From positions 434,001-498,000 of the forward strand of contig NZ_CANMAX010000001.1 of the NCBI RefSeq assembly GCF_947495995.1: 64,000 nucleotides of DNA, written 5' to 3'. Below, in pieces: positions 43,001-51,191 of the stretch (positions within the stretch are counted from its first letter, which is position 1; every line of letters starts with the position of its first letter). Below the pieces are notes generated by a model. It was not told the origin of the DNA. It did not search any database and saw only the letters and a list, made by a program, of their open reading frames with translations. A program made the position numbers and the translations under genes. This DNA comes from an uncultured Tenacibaculum sp. GTDB taxonomy: Bacteria > Bacteroidota > Bacteroidia > Flavobacteriales > Flavobacteriaceae.

Positions 43001-43961
43001 AATGAAGATAAATACCTTTTTGATCTGCATACTGCATCACTTTTTCCCATTGCGCCATTTTAGAAACATCGAAACGATCTTTGTGTACTTTATTCCACTG
43101 TTGCGATCTTCCTGTGTTTCCATATTCTTGCAAAGAAACTTTTAAAATATGAGGAAAAACAGCACCACAATCTCCACTAGTATTCCAAGTTAAAAACGAC
43201 ATTACGTTCGCTCCTTGGTTATGCAGATAGTTTACCATTCCTAAAATTTCTGTTCCTTTACCATTAGCCCAAGTATAAGAACTTGCGTCACTTGCCACAT
43301 AATCTTGTTGATGAGGTTGCCAAGTTTTACTTCCAATTTTATTTAAGTTGTTCGTATAACTTGGTGTAGCATCAAAATCAACATAATTAAACGCATTTTC
43401 TGGAGAATCGGCACCAGCTTTTACAAACCATTTTCCATTCGGATTTTGAGGATTGGTTCCTGTATGCTTTAAATAATGTTCACCTATGTACTGTAATCTT
43501 CCTAAATCTTTATTTCGAAAATCTCTTCCGGTTTTGTTAGATTCAGTAATAGTTAAGTTTCCTGAAGTACCATCCATAAATCCAGCACTAGTTCCGCCAC
43601 CATTTATAGCTACATCTGTACCTTTTTTGAAGGAAGCAGTCCAACTCCATTGACCGGTTTGATCTGGTGCAAAATGAACTCTCCATTTATTTCCAGATGA
43701 ACAGCTATTATTTTCGGCATTTCCGCAGGCAGCGAAAAAACCAGGAACAGTGTATGATCTATTGCTTGAATTATGAGTAAAAGTTACTTCTAATCTATAA
43801 TCTGAAAACGGATTAGGATTTGCGGTTTCAGAAGTATTGGGTCCGTTAAATGTTAATGATATCTTATGCCATCTCTTAAGCTCTCCTGAAGTAGTTTGAG
43901 CATAACCAATAGCAATAATGAAGAAAGCAAGCAGAAAGCTTCTTACATCAATTAGTTTCAT
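40089..43961 (-). CDS. Giant secreted DUF5060/TIM-barrel glycoside hydrolase with CBMs and T9SS tail
   Basis: A 1290-residue secreted enzyme. Signal peptide 1-21 (GYAQ); DUF5060 N-terminal beta domain (about 25-140, ending QTGQWSWTASF); TIM-barrel (about 150-530) related to the DUF4038/apiosidase-like group; small beta domain (about 545-605). A Gly-rich linker (about 610) leads to a GH115-C-like CBM (about 625-815, VAVEAEHFLSQSKTGKRQWY), an Ig-like domain (about 825-915), CBM6 (about 922-1045, FEAEDYSSKSGSVKIE), a DNRLRE/CBM96-like module (about 1055-1205) and the T9SS tail (about 1214-1290). Candidate catalytic residues are Glu in LNWNITEE and Glu in VVANDEQG. The polysaccharide target is unknown. 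Confidence 0.83.
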   Translation of the reverse strand: MKLIDVRSFLLAFFIIAIGYAQTTSGELKRWHKISLTFNGPNTSETANPNPFSDYRLEVTFTHNSSNRSYTVPGFFAACGNAENNSCSSGNKWRVHFAPDQTGQWSWTASFKKGTDVAINGGGTSAGFMDGTSGNLTITESNKTGRDFRNKDLGRLQYIGEHYLKHTGTNPQNPNGKWFVKAGADSPENAFNYVDFDATPSYTNNLNKIGSKTWQPHQQDYVASDASSYTWANGKGTEILGMVNYLHNQGANVMSFLTWNTSGDCGAVFPHILKVSLQEYGNTGRSQQWNKVHKDRFDVSKMAQWEKVMQYADQKGIYLHFKTMETENDNKMDGNTFGRQRKLYYRELIARFSHHLALNWNITEETTLPNNVVKATATYIKQLDPYNHNIVIHTYPGEKDQRYTPLLGNASDLTGASLQSNQNSIHNDVINWLNKSRASGKKWVVANDEQGSASQGIRVSDKDVRKKVLWGTLLAGGAGVEYYSGYLNDDGDINGNDHRKRGKKYKEGSYALDFFNKNLQSYLIDMISADGVTNDNGDFVFAKASEVYAVYRPNGGSTGLSLPTGNNKYNVQWFNPRSGGNLSAKQTLGNNLVAPDNNDWVALITNKNGGGDTGGGDGDCAALEQNGVVAVEAEHFLSQSKTGKRQWYKNTDSNLPGPDPDALHTNGASESGYLEILPDTRVTHGDPLVNGESFSNTPGQVAIINYRVKFTTPGKYFVWVRAHSTGSEDNGVHVGIDGTWPESGQRMQWCTGKNAWTWESKQRTGANHCGEPQKIFINVPTAGIHTISFSMREDGFEMDKFVLSKTYTKPTGVGPAEVLVDCGGNNQAPQVSITSPANGNEFTVNEPIQLSANASDSDGNIAKVEFFSNGNLIATENTAPYNTSVTIAQTGNYEITAKATDNDGATTTSNSVSIEVKGVSAAIQLPGNFEAEDYSSKSGSVKIENTPNSTGQNLGFIKNGDTVSYNVNVGNTGDYLFEFYASSNGVGGEIEVLDDGISVGSVAIPVNNTWHNYQKYSVSVRLTSGTKALKLVFKGATGYLYNLDKVIVKAEQILDQDLELSPIHDSYLQNGKNFNSDMIRIESGKRVGYLLFNLSAVSGVVKKASLTFTVYSDAGSGALTVHKGSNSNWTETSLSNANKPNNNDVLGQVNTSFGVAKVVTIPLDASKITEDQLSLILSLSGGNDFAFASKENATVASAKLNLTYGSVANTTNNENVEVTLFPNPMTNVLRVSNADEVSKVKLYNQSGALVKQIENVKQPVDISEIPKGYYIIKIYNKTGKVISSKKMIKK

Positions 43962-44327
43962 GATTTTTTGTTTTAAAAAGTCTTTTAAATATGGTTGTTT
44001 AGTAACCTATTATGAAGAAATAGGGGAATCAAAAAAAATAGGAAGCACAAACAGTTACACAATAAAACTGTTGTTTAACTATGTAGAAATAGTTAATATA
44101 TATACTTGTTTATGTTTGTTCGGGGTTTTAGGGGACTGTTTATTTCTTGGTATTTTCTTAGGGGATCTTTTTTGTTATCTGAGAAGATAACTTGCGGTTG
44201 AAGTTTGTTTTTTACGTTTTCATTACACTCTGATTTTAATTAGATTAATATTTGGATTTATAAGTTAACGTAAAAAAACAAAAACTCGTATAGCTACGAG
44301 TTTTTTGTATAAAAGTTTGAGTAAATT
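43962..44327. promoter_or_regulatory. Long upstream region of the DUF5060 giant gene
   Basis: A 366-bp region without a convincing gene. It holds an inverted repeat TTAACTAT/ATAGTTAA (44075-44096), a CCTATT/AATAGG repeat (44006-44024), and three TAGGGGA motifs (44021, 44129, 44159), the last two 30 nt apart. These could be regulator sites for the large hydrolase gene. A small plus-strand ORF here is rejected. Confidence 0.4.
44281..44304 (-). terminator. Terminator of the AhpD-like gene
   Basis: Ten-bp stem AAAACTCGTA/TACGAGTTTT (44281-44290 with 44295-44304), loop TAGC, flanked by T-runs in both directions. Confidence 0.85.
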
Positions 44328-44918
44328 TTATTGATGCTTACCTTTATTCCAACCATGTTTTCCAAGATATTGTTCTCCACTCTCCACTGCTCCATCTTCA
44401 ATACTTGTTCCCATAGAATCATTCCATCTGTTTAAGTATCCGAATAAAGAAATCACTCCTAACATCTCTACGATTTCACCTTCGTCCCAGTACTTGTAAA
44501 GTTCTGTTTTTATAGTTTCATCTACACTATTAGGAATAATAGATGCTGCTAAAGAAAAATCTAATGCAACTCTTTCTGCATCACTAAAAGCTGGGTGAGT
44601 TTTATAATCCCAAATATTATCTAATTTCTCTTGTTCTGCTCCATAACGTTCAGCAGCTCGAATAGCATGAGCTTGGCAATATCTACAACCTGTAGCATTA
44701 CTACTTACCCAAGCAATCATTCTTTTTAAAGCAGATGTTACACGACCATGATTTGCCATTACAGCTTTATTCAAATTAATAAAAGCCTTTGAAATATCTG
44801 GTCTTCTTTGCATTGTAAGTACAGAGTTAGGGCAAAATCCTAATGTTTCGTTATAAAAATCCGACAACCTTTTTGTTTCCTCATCATGATTAGGATCTAA
44901 TGGCGTTACTAATGGCAT
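44328..44918 (-). CDS. AhpD-like (carboxymuconolactone decarboxylase fold) protein
   Basis: A 196-residue protein of the carboxymuconolactone decarboxylase/AhpD superfamily. The redox motif is NATGCRYCQAHAIRAAERYG (C-x-x-C-x-x-H), as in AhpD-type disulfide reductases and peroxidases. The surrounding EETKRLSDFYNETLGFCPNSVLTMQRRPDISKAFINLNKAVM is a common peroxidase-related start. The ATG at 44918 is chosen; the frame opens to 44987, into the divergent osmC gene, which is rejected. It is divergent from osmC across 59 bp, suggesting a joint peroxide-defence role. Confidence 0.85.
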   Translation of the reverse strand: MPLVTPLDPNHDEETKRLSDFYNETLGFCPNSVLTMQRRPDISKAFINLNKAVMANHGRVTSALKRMIAWVSSNATGCRYCQAHAIRAAERYGAEQEKLDNIWDYKTHPAFSDAERVALDFSLAASIIPNSVDETIKTELYKYWDEGEIVEMLGVISLFGYLNRWNDSMGTSIEDGAVESGEQYLGKHGWNKGKHQ

Positions 44919-44977
44919 AATTTGTTTTTTATTTAAGTAATTTTGTAATTTAATACAAGAAACGAAAAAAAACGCAA

Positions 44978-45397
44978 ATGGCATCAAATATAGTAACCAC
45001 AGAGTGGAAGAAAAATTTATTATTTAAGAGTGATAATCCTAACGGAGCAACAATATTAATGGATACTTCTTTTGAAAATGGAGGTAATGAAGTTGGAGCT
45101 TCTCCTAAAGCACTAATGTTATCTTCTTTAGCTGGATGTTCTGGCTTAGATGTGGTTAAGATTGCTGAAAAAATGAGAGTTACTTTTGATGATTTAAAAA
45201 TTGTAGTTGAAGCTTCTTTAACAGAAGAACATCCTCGTTTTTACGATAATGTACATGTAAAGTATCTTTTTGAGGGTAACAATTTAGATCAAGATAAACT
45301 AACTAAAGTAGTAAACTTATCTATTGAGAAATATTGTGGAGTTATGGAAATGTTTCGTCAGTTTGCAAAAGTAACTACAGAAATAGTTTTTCAATAA
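44978..45397 (+). CDS. OsmC family peroxiredoxin-like protein
   Basis: A 139-residue OsmC/Ohr superfamily protein reducing organic hydroperoxides with two cysteines: one in LAGCSGLDVVKIAEKMR and a second in EKYCGVMEMFRQFAKV. The central helix ASPKALMLSSLAGC is typical. The C-terminal Cys context (EKYCGVMEM) is that of OsmC-like (YhfA) rather than Ohr proteins. It is divergent from the AhpD-like gene and 18 bp upstream of recJ, with which it is probably co-transcribed. Confidence 0.87.
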   Translation: MASNIVTTEWKKNLLFKSDNPNGATILMDTSFENGGNEVGASPKALMLSSLAGCSGLDVVKIAEKMRVTFDDLKIVVEASLTEEHPRFYDNVHVKYLFEGNNLDQDKLTKVVNLSIEKYCGVMEMFRQFAKVTTEIVFQ

Positions 45398-45415
45398 TTA
45401 ACTCGATTTTCTTCA

Positions 45416-47101
45416 ATGAAATGGACCTTAAAGCCTAAACCAGATATCGCTGTAGTACATTCTTTAGCTAATGATTTAAATATTGATATCAAATTAGCTG
45501 AAATCTTAGTTCAAAGAGGAATCAAAACTTTTGATGAAGCAAAACACTTCTTTAGACCTTCTTTAGATGATCTTCACGATCCTTTTCTAATGCAAGATAT
45601 GCAAGTAGCTGTTACTCGAATAACTAAAGCCATAGAAAATGGTGAAAAGGTTTTAATTTATGGTGATTATGATGTAGACGGAACTACTTCTGTTTCATTG
45701 ATGTATTCGTATTTAAAACATATTCATCCGTATTTAGCGACTTATATTCCTGATAGATATAATGAAGGTTACGGAATTTCATTTACAGGAATTGATTTCG
45801 CCCATGACAATGAGTTTACTTTAATAATAGCTCTTGATTGTGGAATTAAAGCTATTGAAAAAGTTGCTTATGCTACTGAAAAAGGAATTGACTTTATTAT
45901 TTGTGATCATCATAAACCTGGAGATCAAATACCTGATGCAATTGCCGTATTAAATCCTAAACGGGTAGATTGTCATTATCCTTACAAGGAACTTTGTGGT
46001 TGCGGAGTTGGATTTAAGTTAATACAAGCTATTGCTCAGCAAAAAGGAGAAACTATTGATGATTTATTACCATATCTAGATTTGGTAGTTACTGCAATTG
46101 GAGCAGATATCGTTCCAATGACTGGCGAAAATAGAATTTTAGCTTATTATGGTTTAAAAGTTATAAATACATCTGCTAGAATTGGAATTCAAGCTTTAAC
46201 TCAGCATTTAAACAAGAAAGAACTTTCTATATCTGATGTAGTTTTTATTATAGCACCCAGAATTAATGCAGCAGGAAGAATTAAACATGCTAGTTATGCT
46301 GTAGACTTATTAATTTCTGAAAATCTTGATTTAGCTAAAGATATTGCAAAAGAGATAGAAGAGTTTAATGCGCATAGAAAAGAACTAGATCAAGAAATTA
46401 CACAAGAAGCATTAATTCAGATTCAAAATAATAATGAAACTGACACTTATACAACCACAGTGTATCATGAAGATTGGCATAAAGGCGTAATCGGAATTGT
46501 TGCTTCTCGACTTACAGAAACCTATTACCGACCTACAGTAGTGTTTACCAAAAGTGGTGAGTTTTTAACGGCCTCTGCAAGATCTGTTAAAGGTTTTGAT
46601 GTTTATAATGCTTTGGATGCTTGTTCAGAATTTATTGAACAGTTTGGTGGACATAAATATGCAGCTGGTTTATCTATAAAACCTGAAAACTACGAGAACT
46701 TTAAATTAAAATTTGAAGAGACCGTTAAGAATACCATTGAAAAAGAGTTATTAGAACCTGAAATTGAAATTGACGCCGAATTACATCTCAGTAATATTTC
46801 TCCAAAATTCTATAGAATTATTAATCAAATGGCTCCTTTCGGACCTTTAAATAAAAGGCCTGTTTTTCAGTCCAGTTCTGTTAGAGATAATGGCTACGGA
46901 AAACAAGTTGGTCAAGATAAAACACACCTAAAACTTACTGTTTTTCAAGGAAATCCTAAAAACTGTATTGGTGCTATTGGTTTTAGTCTTGGAGATAAAA
47001 TAGAAAATGTTCAGCAAGAATTTGATATTGTATATCAACTTGATGAAAACACTTGGAATGGAAACACCTCAATTCAACTACAATTAAAAGATTTAAAATA
47101 G
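45416..47101 (+). CDS. recJ: Single-stranded-DNA-specific exonuclease RecJ
   Basis: 5'-3' exonuclease of the DHH phosphoesterase family, acting in recombination, mismatch and base-excision repair. The 561-residue length is normal. Motifs are IYGDYDVDGTTS (motif I), LDCGIKA, CDHHKPGD (DHH, motif III), VVTAIGADIVPM and the DHHA1 segment GIVASRLTETYYRPTVVF with SARSVKGFDVYNAL and GGHKYAAGLSI. A C-terminal OB-like domain follows. It is 18 bp downstream of the OsmC gene. Confidence 0.96.
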   Translation: MKWTLKPKPDIAVVHSLANDLNIDIKLAEILVQRGIKTFDEAKHFFRPSLDDLHDPFLMQDMQVAVTRITKAIENGEKVLIYGDYDVDGTTSVSLMYSYLKHIHPYLATYIPDRYNEGYGISFTGIDFAHDNEFTLIIALDCGIKAIEKVAYATEKGIDFIICDHHKPGDQIPDAIAVLNPKRVDCHYPYKELCGCGVGFKLIQAIAQQKGETIDDLLPYLDLVVTAIGADIVPMTGENRILAYYGLKVINTSARIGIQALTQHLNKKELSISDVVFIIAPRINAAGRIKHASYAVDLLISENLDLAKDIAKEIEEFNAHRKELDQEITQEALIQIQNNNETDTYTTTVYHEDWHKGVIGIVASRLTETYYRPTVVFTKSGEFLTASARSVKGFDVYNALDACSEFIEQFGGHKYAAGLSIKPENYENFKLKFEETVKNTIEKELLEPEIEIDAELHLSNISPKFYRIINQMAPFGPLNKRPVFQSSSVRDNGYGKQVGQDKTHLKLTVFQGNPKNCIGAIGFSLGDKIENVQQEFDIVYQLDENTWNGNTSIQLQLKDLK

Positions 47102-47153
47102 CTTATTTAGATTAAATAAAAATAAATTATATTTGTTTCATAAAACAACAACT

Positions 47154-47498
47154 ATGGAGCAAGTAAAAACGATTTACACAAATGATATTGGAATATCTTT
47201 TCAATGGGTTAATTCAAAATCAGAACTAACACAAATAGTTTTCCGAGATGTAGGATTTCATTTAACCTTAACTGAAATTGAATCTTTTTTAGATTTTACT
47301 ATTGATGCTAAAATGCAAAATCGATGTAGAGAATGTAAAATGGGTGATAATTGTAGATCTTTATTATTACGAACTCCTTCCAATAGAGTTAGCTTAGCTG
47401 TTTCTATGGTTGATTTAGGTCAAATCGAAGATTTATTAAAAGGAACTCTTTTCCAATTAAAATTCAATGACTACATCGAAGAAATTTGTAGAAACTAA
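47154..47498 (+). CDS. Small protein with C-x2-C-x5-C motif, unknown function
   Basis: A 114-residue cytoplasmic protein. The ATG at 47154 is preferred over a TTG at 47133. Beta-rich N-terminal part (KTIYTNDIGISFQW, TQIVFRDVGFHLTLTEIESFLDF), then the cysteine cluster NRCRECKMGDNCRSLLLRTP. The C-terminal segment is SLAVSMVDLGQIEDLLKGTLFQLKFNDYIEEI. The Cys spacing could bind a metal or a small cofactor. I do not recognise a characterised family. It is 52 bp after recJ and probably has its own weak promoter. Confidence 0.7.
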   Translation: MEQVKTIYTNDIGISFQWVNSKSELTQIVFRDVGFHLTLTEIESFLDFTIDAKMQNRCRECKMGDNCRSLLLRTPSNRVSLAVSMVDLGQIEDLLKGTLFQLKFNDYIEEICRN

Positions 47499-47507
47499 AT
47501 AAAAAAA

Positions 47508-47540
47508 CAGCTTAGGTTGATATACTATCAACCCAAGCTG
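47508..47540 (-). terminator. Terminator of the small secreted protein gene
   Basis: Fifteen-position stem with one mismatch (47508-47522 with 47526-47540, core TTGATA/TATCAA). On the minus strand it is followed by TTTTTTT. Confidence 0.75.
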
Positions 47541-47602
47541 AACGGATATATAAAAACAATCAATCACTTAAATAATTTAAGTAAAAAGAAAGTCTTTCTT
47601 AA

Positions 47603-48028
47603 TTATTCTCCTTTAAATTGAAAAGACTCTGTTTTTCTGTCACCCACAGTTCCATGCGCTACAGTTATTGTAAACAGTGGATATTTCCCTTCTTTAATCT
47701 CGATTATTTTAGGATTATAAACACCTTCTATTTTGTATAATTTACTACCCGAATATCCATCTCCATCTGGACTAACTGATATTAAATAACTATCCAAAGA
47801 TTCATCAGTTCCTGAAATAGCTTTTCCTTTTGAAATTTTAGAATCTGAAAATTTATAAACAGCTAGAAATAAACTTTTACTGAATAAATCTTTGTGTAAT
47901 GGTTTCTCATTATACATTCTAGAGAATATATAATTCATTTTTACCTCTGAATTAGATAAATCATATTTTTGCTGTGCATTACTTCCTAAAACAGTACCTA
48001 AAACTGCGATTAAAAAAAATCTTTTCAT
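47603..48028 (-). CDS. Small exported protein of unknown function
   Basis: A 141-residue exported protein; signal peptide about 1-18 (GSNAQ). The mature part is beta-rich (SLFLAVYKFSDSKISKGKAI, DSYLISVSPDGDGYSGSKLYKIEG, KYPLFTITVAHGTVGDRKTESFQFKG), with no recognised domain. It is the third gene downstream of the M23 endopeptidase lipoprotein, behind a weak hairpin. It may be accessory to the cell-wall enzyme, but that is only from position. Confidence 0.6.
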   Translation of the reverse strand: MKRFFLIAVLGTVLGSNAQQKYDLSNSEVKMNYIFSRMYNEKPLHKDLFSKSLFLAVYKFSDSKISKGKAISGTDESLDSYLISVSPDGDGYSGSKLYKIEGVYNPKIIEIKEGKYPLFTITVAHGTVGDRKTESFQFKGE

Positions 48029-48059
48029 TGTACTTTAATTATATGTGCATTTTTAAAAT

Positions 48060-48091
48060 AGCCTAAGCTAACTTTTACATCTGCCTAGGCT
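48060..48091 (-). terminator. Weak terminator between two small exported protein genes
   Basis: AGCCTAAGC/GCCTAGGCT stem with one mismatch (48060-48068 with 48083-48091), 14-nt loop and a short T/A-rich tail on the minus strand. Some read-through into the next gene is likely. Confidence 0.45.
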
Positions 48092-48104
48092 TATATAAAA
48101 ACAA

Positions 48105-48635
48105 TTAATTATTCAAGCTGTATTTTATTGATATAATTTTATTATTCAAAGTATTGAACTTAACAATAATTGATGCTCCCACTTCTCTATCTTTTAAGAT
48201 TATTAATTTTCCTCCTTCATTATCAGTAGTATCAATAAAGTTTTGAAATTTTGGATCTGTAATTGAATCTCCAATATTAAAAGTTGTAGACTTAAAAACT
48301 AAACCTGATCTTTTTAATTCAAAGCTTTCTAAATCATAACTCCCATCTTCATCTTCATCGCTGAAATTAAAAGTATAAAACTCGTTCTTTAAGCTTTTTA
48401 TCTCGTATCCTAAATCAGATTGACTAACCGTTAAGCTTTCATTCATTAAAGTTTCTAAACTACTCTCTTGAGCATTCGTCTCTACAATTTGATTAAAAGC
48501 CACTCCTTTTACCAATAAGCCTGGATAATCTCCTTGCTGAATTTCATTATTATCAGCTACAATAGATAATTGATTCTGACTATTTGCTGCGTAATTAAAC
48601 GCTAATACAATGATTAAAATTTTTATTACTTTCAT
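48105..48635 (-). CDS. Exported protein of unknown function
   Basis: A 176-residue exported protein; signal peptide about 1-19 (NSQ). The mature part contains a Ca-binding-like acidic stretch DEDEDGSYDLESFELKRSG, and ends VGASIIVKFNTLNNKIISIKYSLNN. The fold looks beta-rich. No family is recognised. It starts 11 bp after the M23 lipoprotein stop, so the two are surely co-transcribed. Confidence 0.6.
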   Translation of the reverse strand: MKVIKILIIVLAFNYAANSQNQLSIVADNNEIQQGDYPGLLVKGVAFNQIVETNAQESSLETLMNESLTVSQSDLGYEIKSLKNEFYTFNFSDEDEDGSYDLESFELKRSGLVFKSTTFNIGDSITDPKFQNFIDTTDNEGGKLIILKDREVGASIIVKFNTLNNKIISIKYSLNN

Positions 48636-48646
48636 ATTACTTCTAT

Positions 48647-49972
48647 TTAGTTAACACAAGGTTGTTCTACTACTCCTGTATTCTTATTAATTTTTGTTTT
48701 TAAATGATCTAAAGGATCAACAGTTCTACCGTTTTCTTTTACTTTTACATGTACATGCGACTCTGTAAATCCGCTTTGAATTGCACTTCCTAAATTACCA
48801 GAAGTTCCTTGATATCCTACAATATCACCTCTTCTAACTCTTCCCACAGCTCTATTTCCTTCTTGTAAATGGAAATACTGAACCAAAATGTCTTTTCCAT
48901 CTACTCTTGAAGAAATAGCAACAATATATCCTGCATTTGGAAAATGATGCCTTGTTACATTTCCATCATATAAAGCAAAAACTGGACTTCCATAACTATT
49001 TTTTAAATCTACTCCTCCGTGAAACTTTGGTATTAAACCATTTCCATGTGGATTTCTCTTTTTTCTTGTATTTCCAAACATTCCTCCTCTAGTTCCTGAA
49101 TTTCTTTGTGGTGCAATCTGTGGATTCGTAATTGGATCTCCATCACAAGGCTTTTTAACACAGTTTCCATTTTTATCTCTGGTTTGTCCATCACCACAAG
49201 GTTGTGGTAAAGAACTTCCACCTCCTCCACTAGTTGAATCATCATTCACATCTCCATTTGACACACCTATACCATATGCTGTAAAAAGGTGAATTGGGCT
49301 AGTAGAAAATACATGTGTATTAGTACTTCCTCCAACCGTAACTTCATCTAACCTATTACTACAAAACTCAGAATTTGGATCAAGAGATTCATCACATTCT
49401 CCATTAACATTCGACTGAAAAAAAGTGAATAGTGGTAAAATACCAGCCTCTTGTACTTTTTCTCGTACTGCCAAACGGTGAGAGATTTTCCCTTCAGTTA
49501 TTTTGTAAGCGTCGAAAAATGTTCCATCATAATTATGATAAAAAATCTTTCCTTGCTTTAATCTACCGTCTGAATACACTACTGTTTCTTGGGTAGTTTC
49601 AATAAATGAAAATTCTTGACCATTTACACTGTAGAAAATCAATCTACTTTTAAAAGGCATCGACACATTCAAATCAACAGATACATTAGTTAGTAAAGCA
49701 TCTGTAAAATCAAGGTCAACTTGATTTAAAGTCTTCCAATCAGGAGTAATTTCTAAACCTTCTTGTTTCCTCGAGAAATAATTATCAGATTCTTCTTTAC
49801 TATTAGATTTAGCGTTAAAAATCTGTTTAGCCCGAAAAAGAGAAACCGTTTCGAACTGTAAATCATTATTAGGTTCGAATTCTAATTCTTCATCATTGCA
49901 ATTTGCAAAAAATAAAACTACCCCTAAAAAACATAGGAATAGTTTCACATAACTTAATTTTTCTTTTAGCAT
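48647..49972 (-). CDS. M23-family zinc endopeptidase lipoprotein
   Basis: A 441-residue lipoprotein (lipobox FFANC, Cys about residue 25) with a LytM/M23 peptidase domain in the last 140 residues. Zinc ligands are visible: H and D in FHGGVDLKNSYG, and SHVHVKVKENG (H-x-H). The stretch RRGDIVGYQGTSGNLG is typical of the family. The N-terminal part (30-260) is a beta-rich region of unknown function, followed by a Gly/Ser-rich linker and a Cys-rich segment. M23 enzymes cut peptidoglycan cross-bridges or act as regulators. It opens a three-gene unit with two small secreted proteins. Confidence 0.85.
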   Translation of the reverse strand: MLKEKLSYVKLFLCFLGVVLFFANCNDEELEFEPNNDLQFETVSLFRAKQIFNAKSNSKEESDNYFSRKQEGLEITPDWKTLNQVDLDFTDALLTNVSVDLNVSMPFKSRLIFYSVNGQEFSFIETTQETVVYSDGRLKQGKIFYHNYDGTFFDAYKITEGKISHRLAVREKVQEAGILPLFTFFQSNVNGECDESLDPNSEFCSNRLDEVTVGGSTNTHVFSTSPIHLFTAYGIGVSNGDVNDDSTSGGGGSSLPQPCGDGQTRDKNGNCVKKPCDGDPITNPQIAPQRNSGTRGGMFGNTRKKRNPHGNGLIPKFHGGVDLKNSYGSPVFALYDGNVTRHHFPNAGYIVAISSRVDGKDILVQYFHLQEGNRAVGRVRRGDIVGYQGTSGNLGSAIQSGFTESHVHVKVKENGRTVDPLDHLKTKINKNTGVVEQPCVN

Positions 49973-50037
49973 TTTTTTAAATTTTTACTTTTTCAAGACA
50001 AAAGTACTTATGGTAAAAGTAATATGAGTACGGGTAG

Positions 50038-50056
50038 CCCACACTTTTAGTGTGGG
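50038..50056. promoter_or_regulatory. 19-bp hairpin/operator upstream of the M23 gene
   Basis: CCCACACT-TTT-AGTGTGGG, an 8-bp perfect inverted repeat. It has no T-run on either side that would make a clear terminator. It lies 66 bp upstream of the M23 start and 15 bp past the exonuclease gene's stop, and could be an operator of the M23 unit. Confidence 0.45.
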
Positions 50057-50070
50057 AAATCCGCATTTTT

Positions 50071-51114
50071 TTATTTTTCCTTAATTAGATATAAATAAAC
50101 AGGATAGTGATCACTATATCCTCCAGAATACTGTCCGTTTGAAAAACTTCTGAATGGATACCCTTTATATCTTCCTTGTTTTTGCATTAAAAAACGTTTA
50201 TTAAAGATTCCTGATTTAAACATTTTATAACTTGAAAAATCTTTCTTACCATCCTTATTTAATAATGGAGCAGTAAACATGATTTGATCAAAAAGACTTA
50301 AATTATCTCTATAAGCAGTAGTATTTAATCCTTTCTCAAACATCTTTTCATAAGGGTTGTATACATCTCCTTCAGCTACATTACTTTTGTCTGCTTTAGT
50401 TTTTATAACTTCTTTAAATGATTTGTTCATTGGATCATCATTAAAGTCCCCCATAATAATAATCTTAGCATCTTTATCATTCTCTCTAATCTTCTCCATA
50501 ATTTGAGTTACTTTAAAAGCAGCTTTTTCTCTTAACGGACTACTTTTAGCTTCTCCTCCTCTTCTAGAAGGCCAGTGATTAACAAGAATATGAACTAATT
50601 CATCATCTAAATATCCTGAAACTCGTAAAATATCTCTCGTATAGACTTTCTTATTGTTTGAATAGATATTAGGATTTACAGCTTCGAAATGTATTGGTTT
50701 AAAATAACGTTGTTGGTATAATAAAGCTACATCAATACCTCTTTTATCTGGAGAATCGAAATGAATAATACCGTAACGTTGCTTTTTTAAGTGCTTGTTT
50801 TTCACTAAATCTTCTAAAACTTGTTTATTTTCAATTTCAGAAACACCTATAATAGCCGGACTAGTTTTTGCTTTCTCTTTACCTAGTTCACTAATTACTT
50901 TACCTAGTTTATCAATCTTATCCCAATATACTTGAGATCTATTAGCCTTCAATTCCATCATTGGGCTAAACTCATCATTCTTGGTAACATCATTAATAGT
51001 ATCAAACAAATTTTCTACATTATAAAATGCTACTGTTCTAATCTTATACGCTTTCTGTGCACTTGTTACAAATATGCTTAATAAGAACACAAACGGTAAA
51101 ATTATTTTTCTCAT
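50071..51114 (-). CDS. Secreted endonuclease/exonuclease/phosphatase (EEP) family protein
   Basis: A 347-residue exported metal-dependent phosphodiesterase. The start is ATG 51114 (MRKIILPFVFLLSIFVTSAQ) giving a signal peptide of about 20 residues; the frame opens to 51165. The EEP fold is shown by RTVAFYNVENLFD, GVSEIENKQVL, the catalytic IIMGDFNDDPMN, and SGGYSDHYPVYLYL near the C-terminus (DH pair). The substrate could be extracellular DNA, RNA or another phosphodiester. It is divergent from a TonB receptor gene followed by a DUF5689 lipoprotein, a triad often seen in flavobacteria. Confidence 0.88.
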   Translation of the reverse strand: MRKIILPFVFLLSIFVTSAQKAYKIRTVAFYNVENLFDTINDVTKNDEFSPMMELKANRSQVYWDKIDKLGKVISELGKEKAKTSPAIIGVSEIENKQVLEDLVKNKHLKKQRYGIIHFDSPDKRGIDVALLYQQRYFKPIHFEAVNPNIYSNNKKVYTRDILRVSGYLDDELVHILVNHWPSRRGGEAKSSPLREKAAFKVTQIMEKIRENDKDAKIIIMGDFNDDPMNKSFKEVIKTKADKSNVAEGDVYNPYEKMFEKGLNTTAYRDNLSLFDQIMFTAPLLNKDGKKDFSSYKMFKSGIFNKRFLMQKQGRYKGYPFRSFSNGQYSGGYSDHYPVYLYLIKEK

Positions 51115-51191
51115 GAAATCATTTTTTAACTGCGCAAAAGTATAAACAAAATTCAAGCCAATCATTTAATTGTGTATAATATCTTCAAATG

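Noticed and set aside
43918..44190. Plus-strand open frame of 90 codons upstream of the DUF5060 gene
   Set aside because: It overlaps the 5' end of the large minus-strand gene, has no family resemblance or plausible start context, and sits in a region better explained as regulatory.
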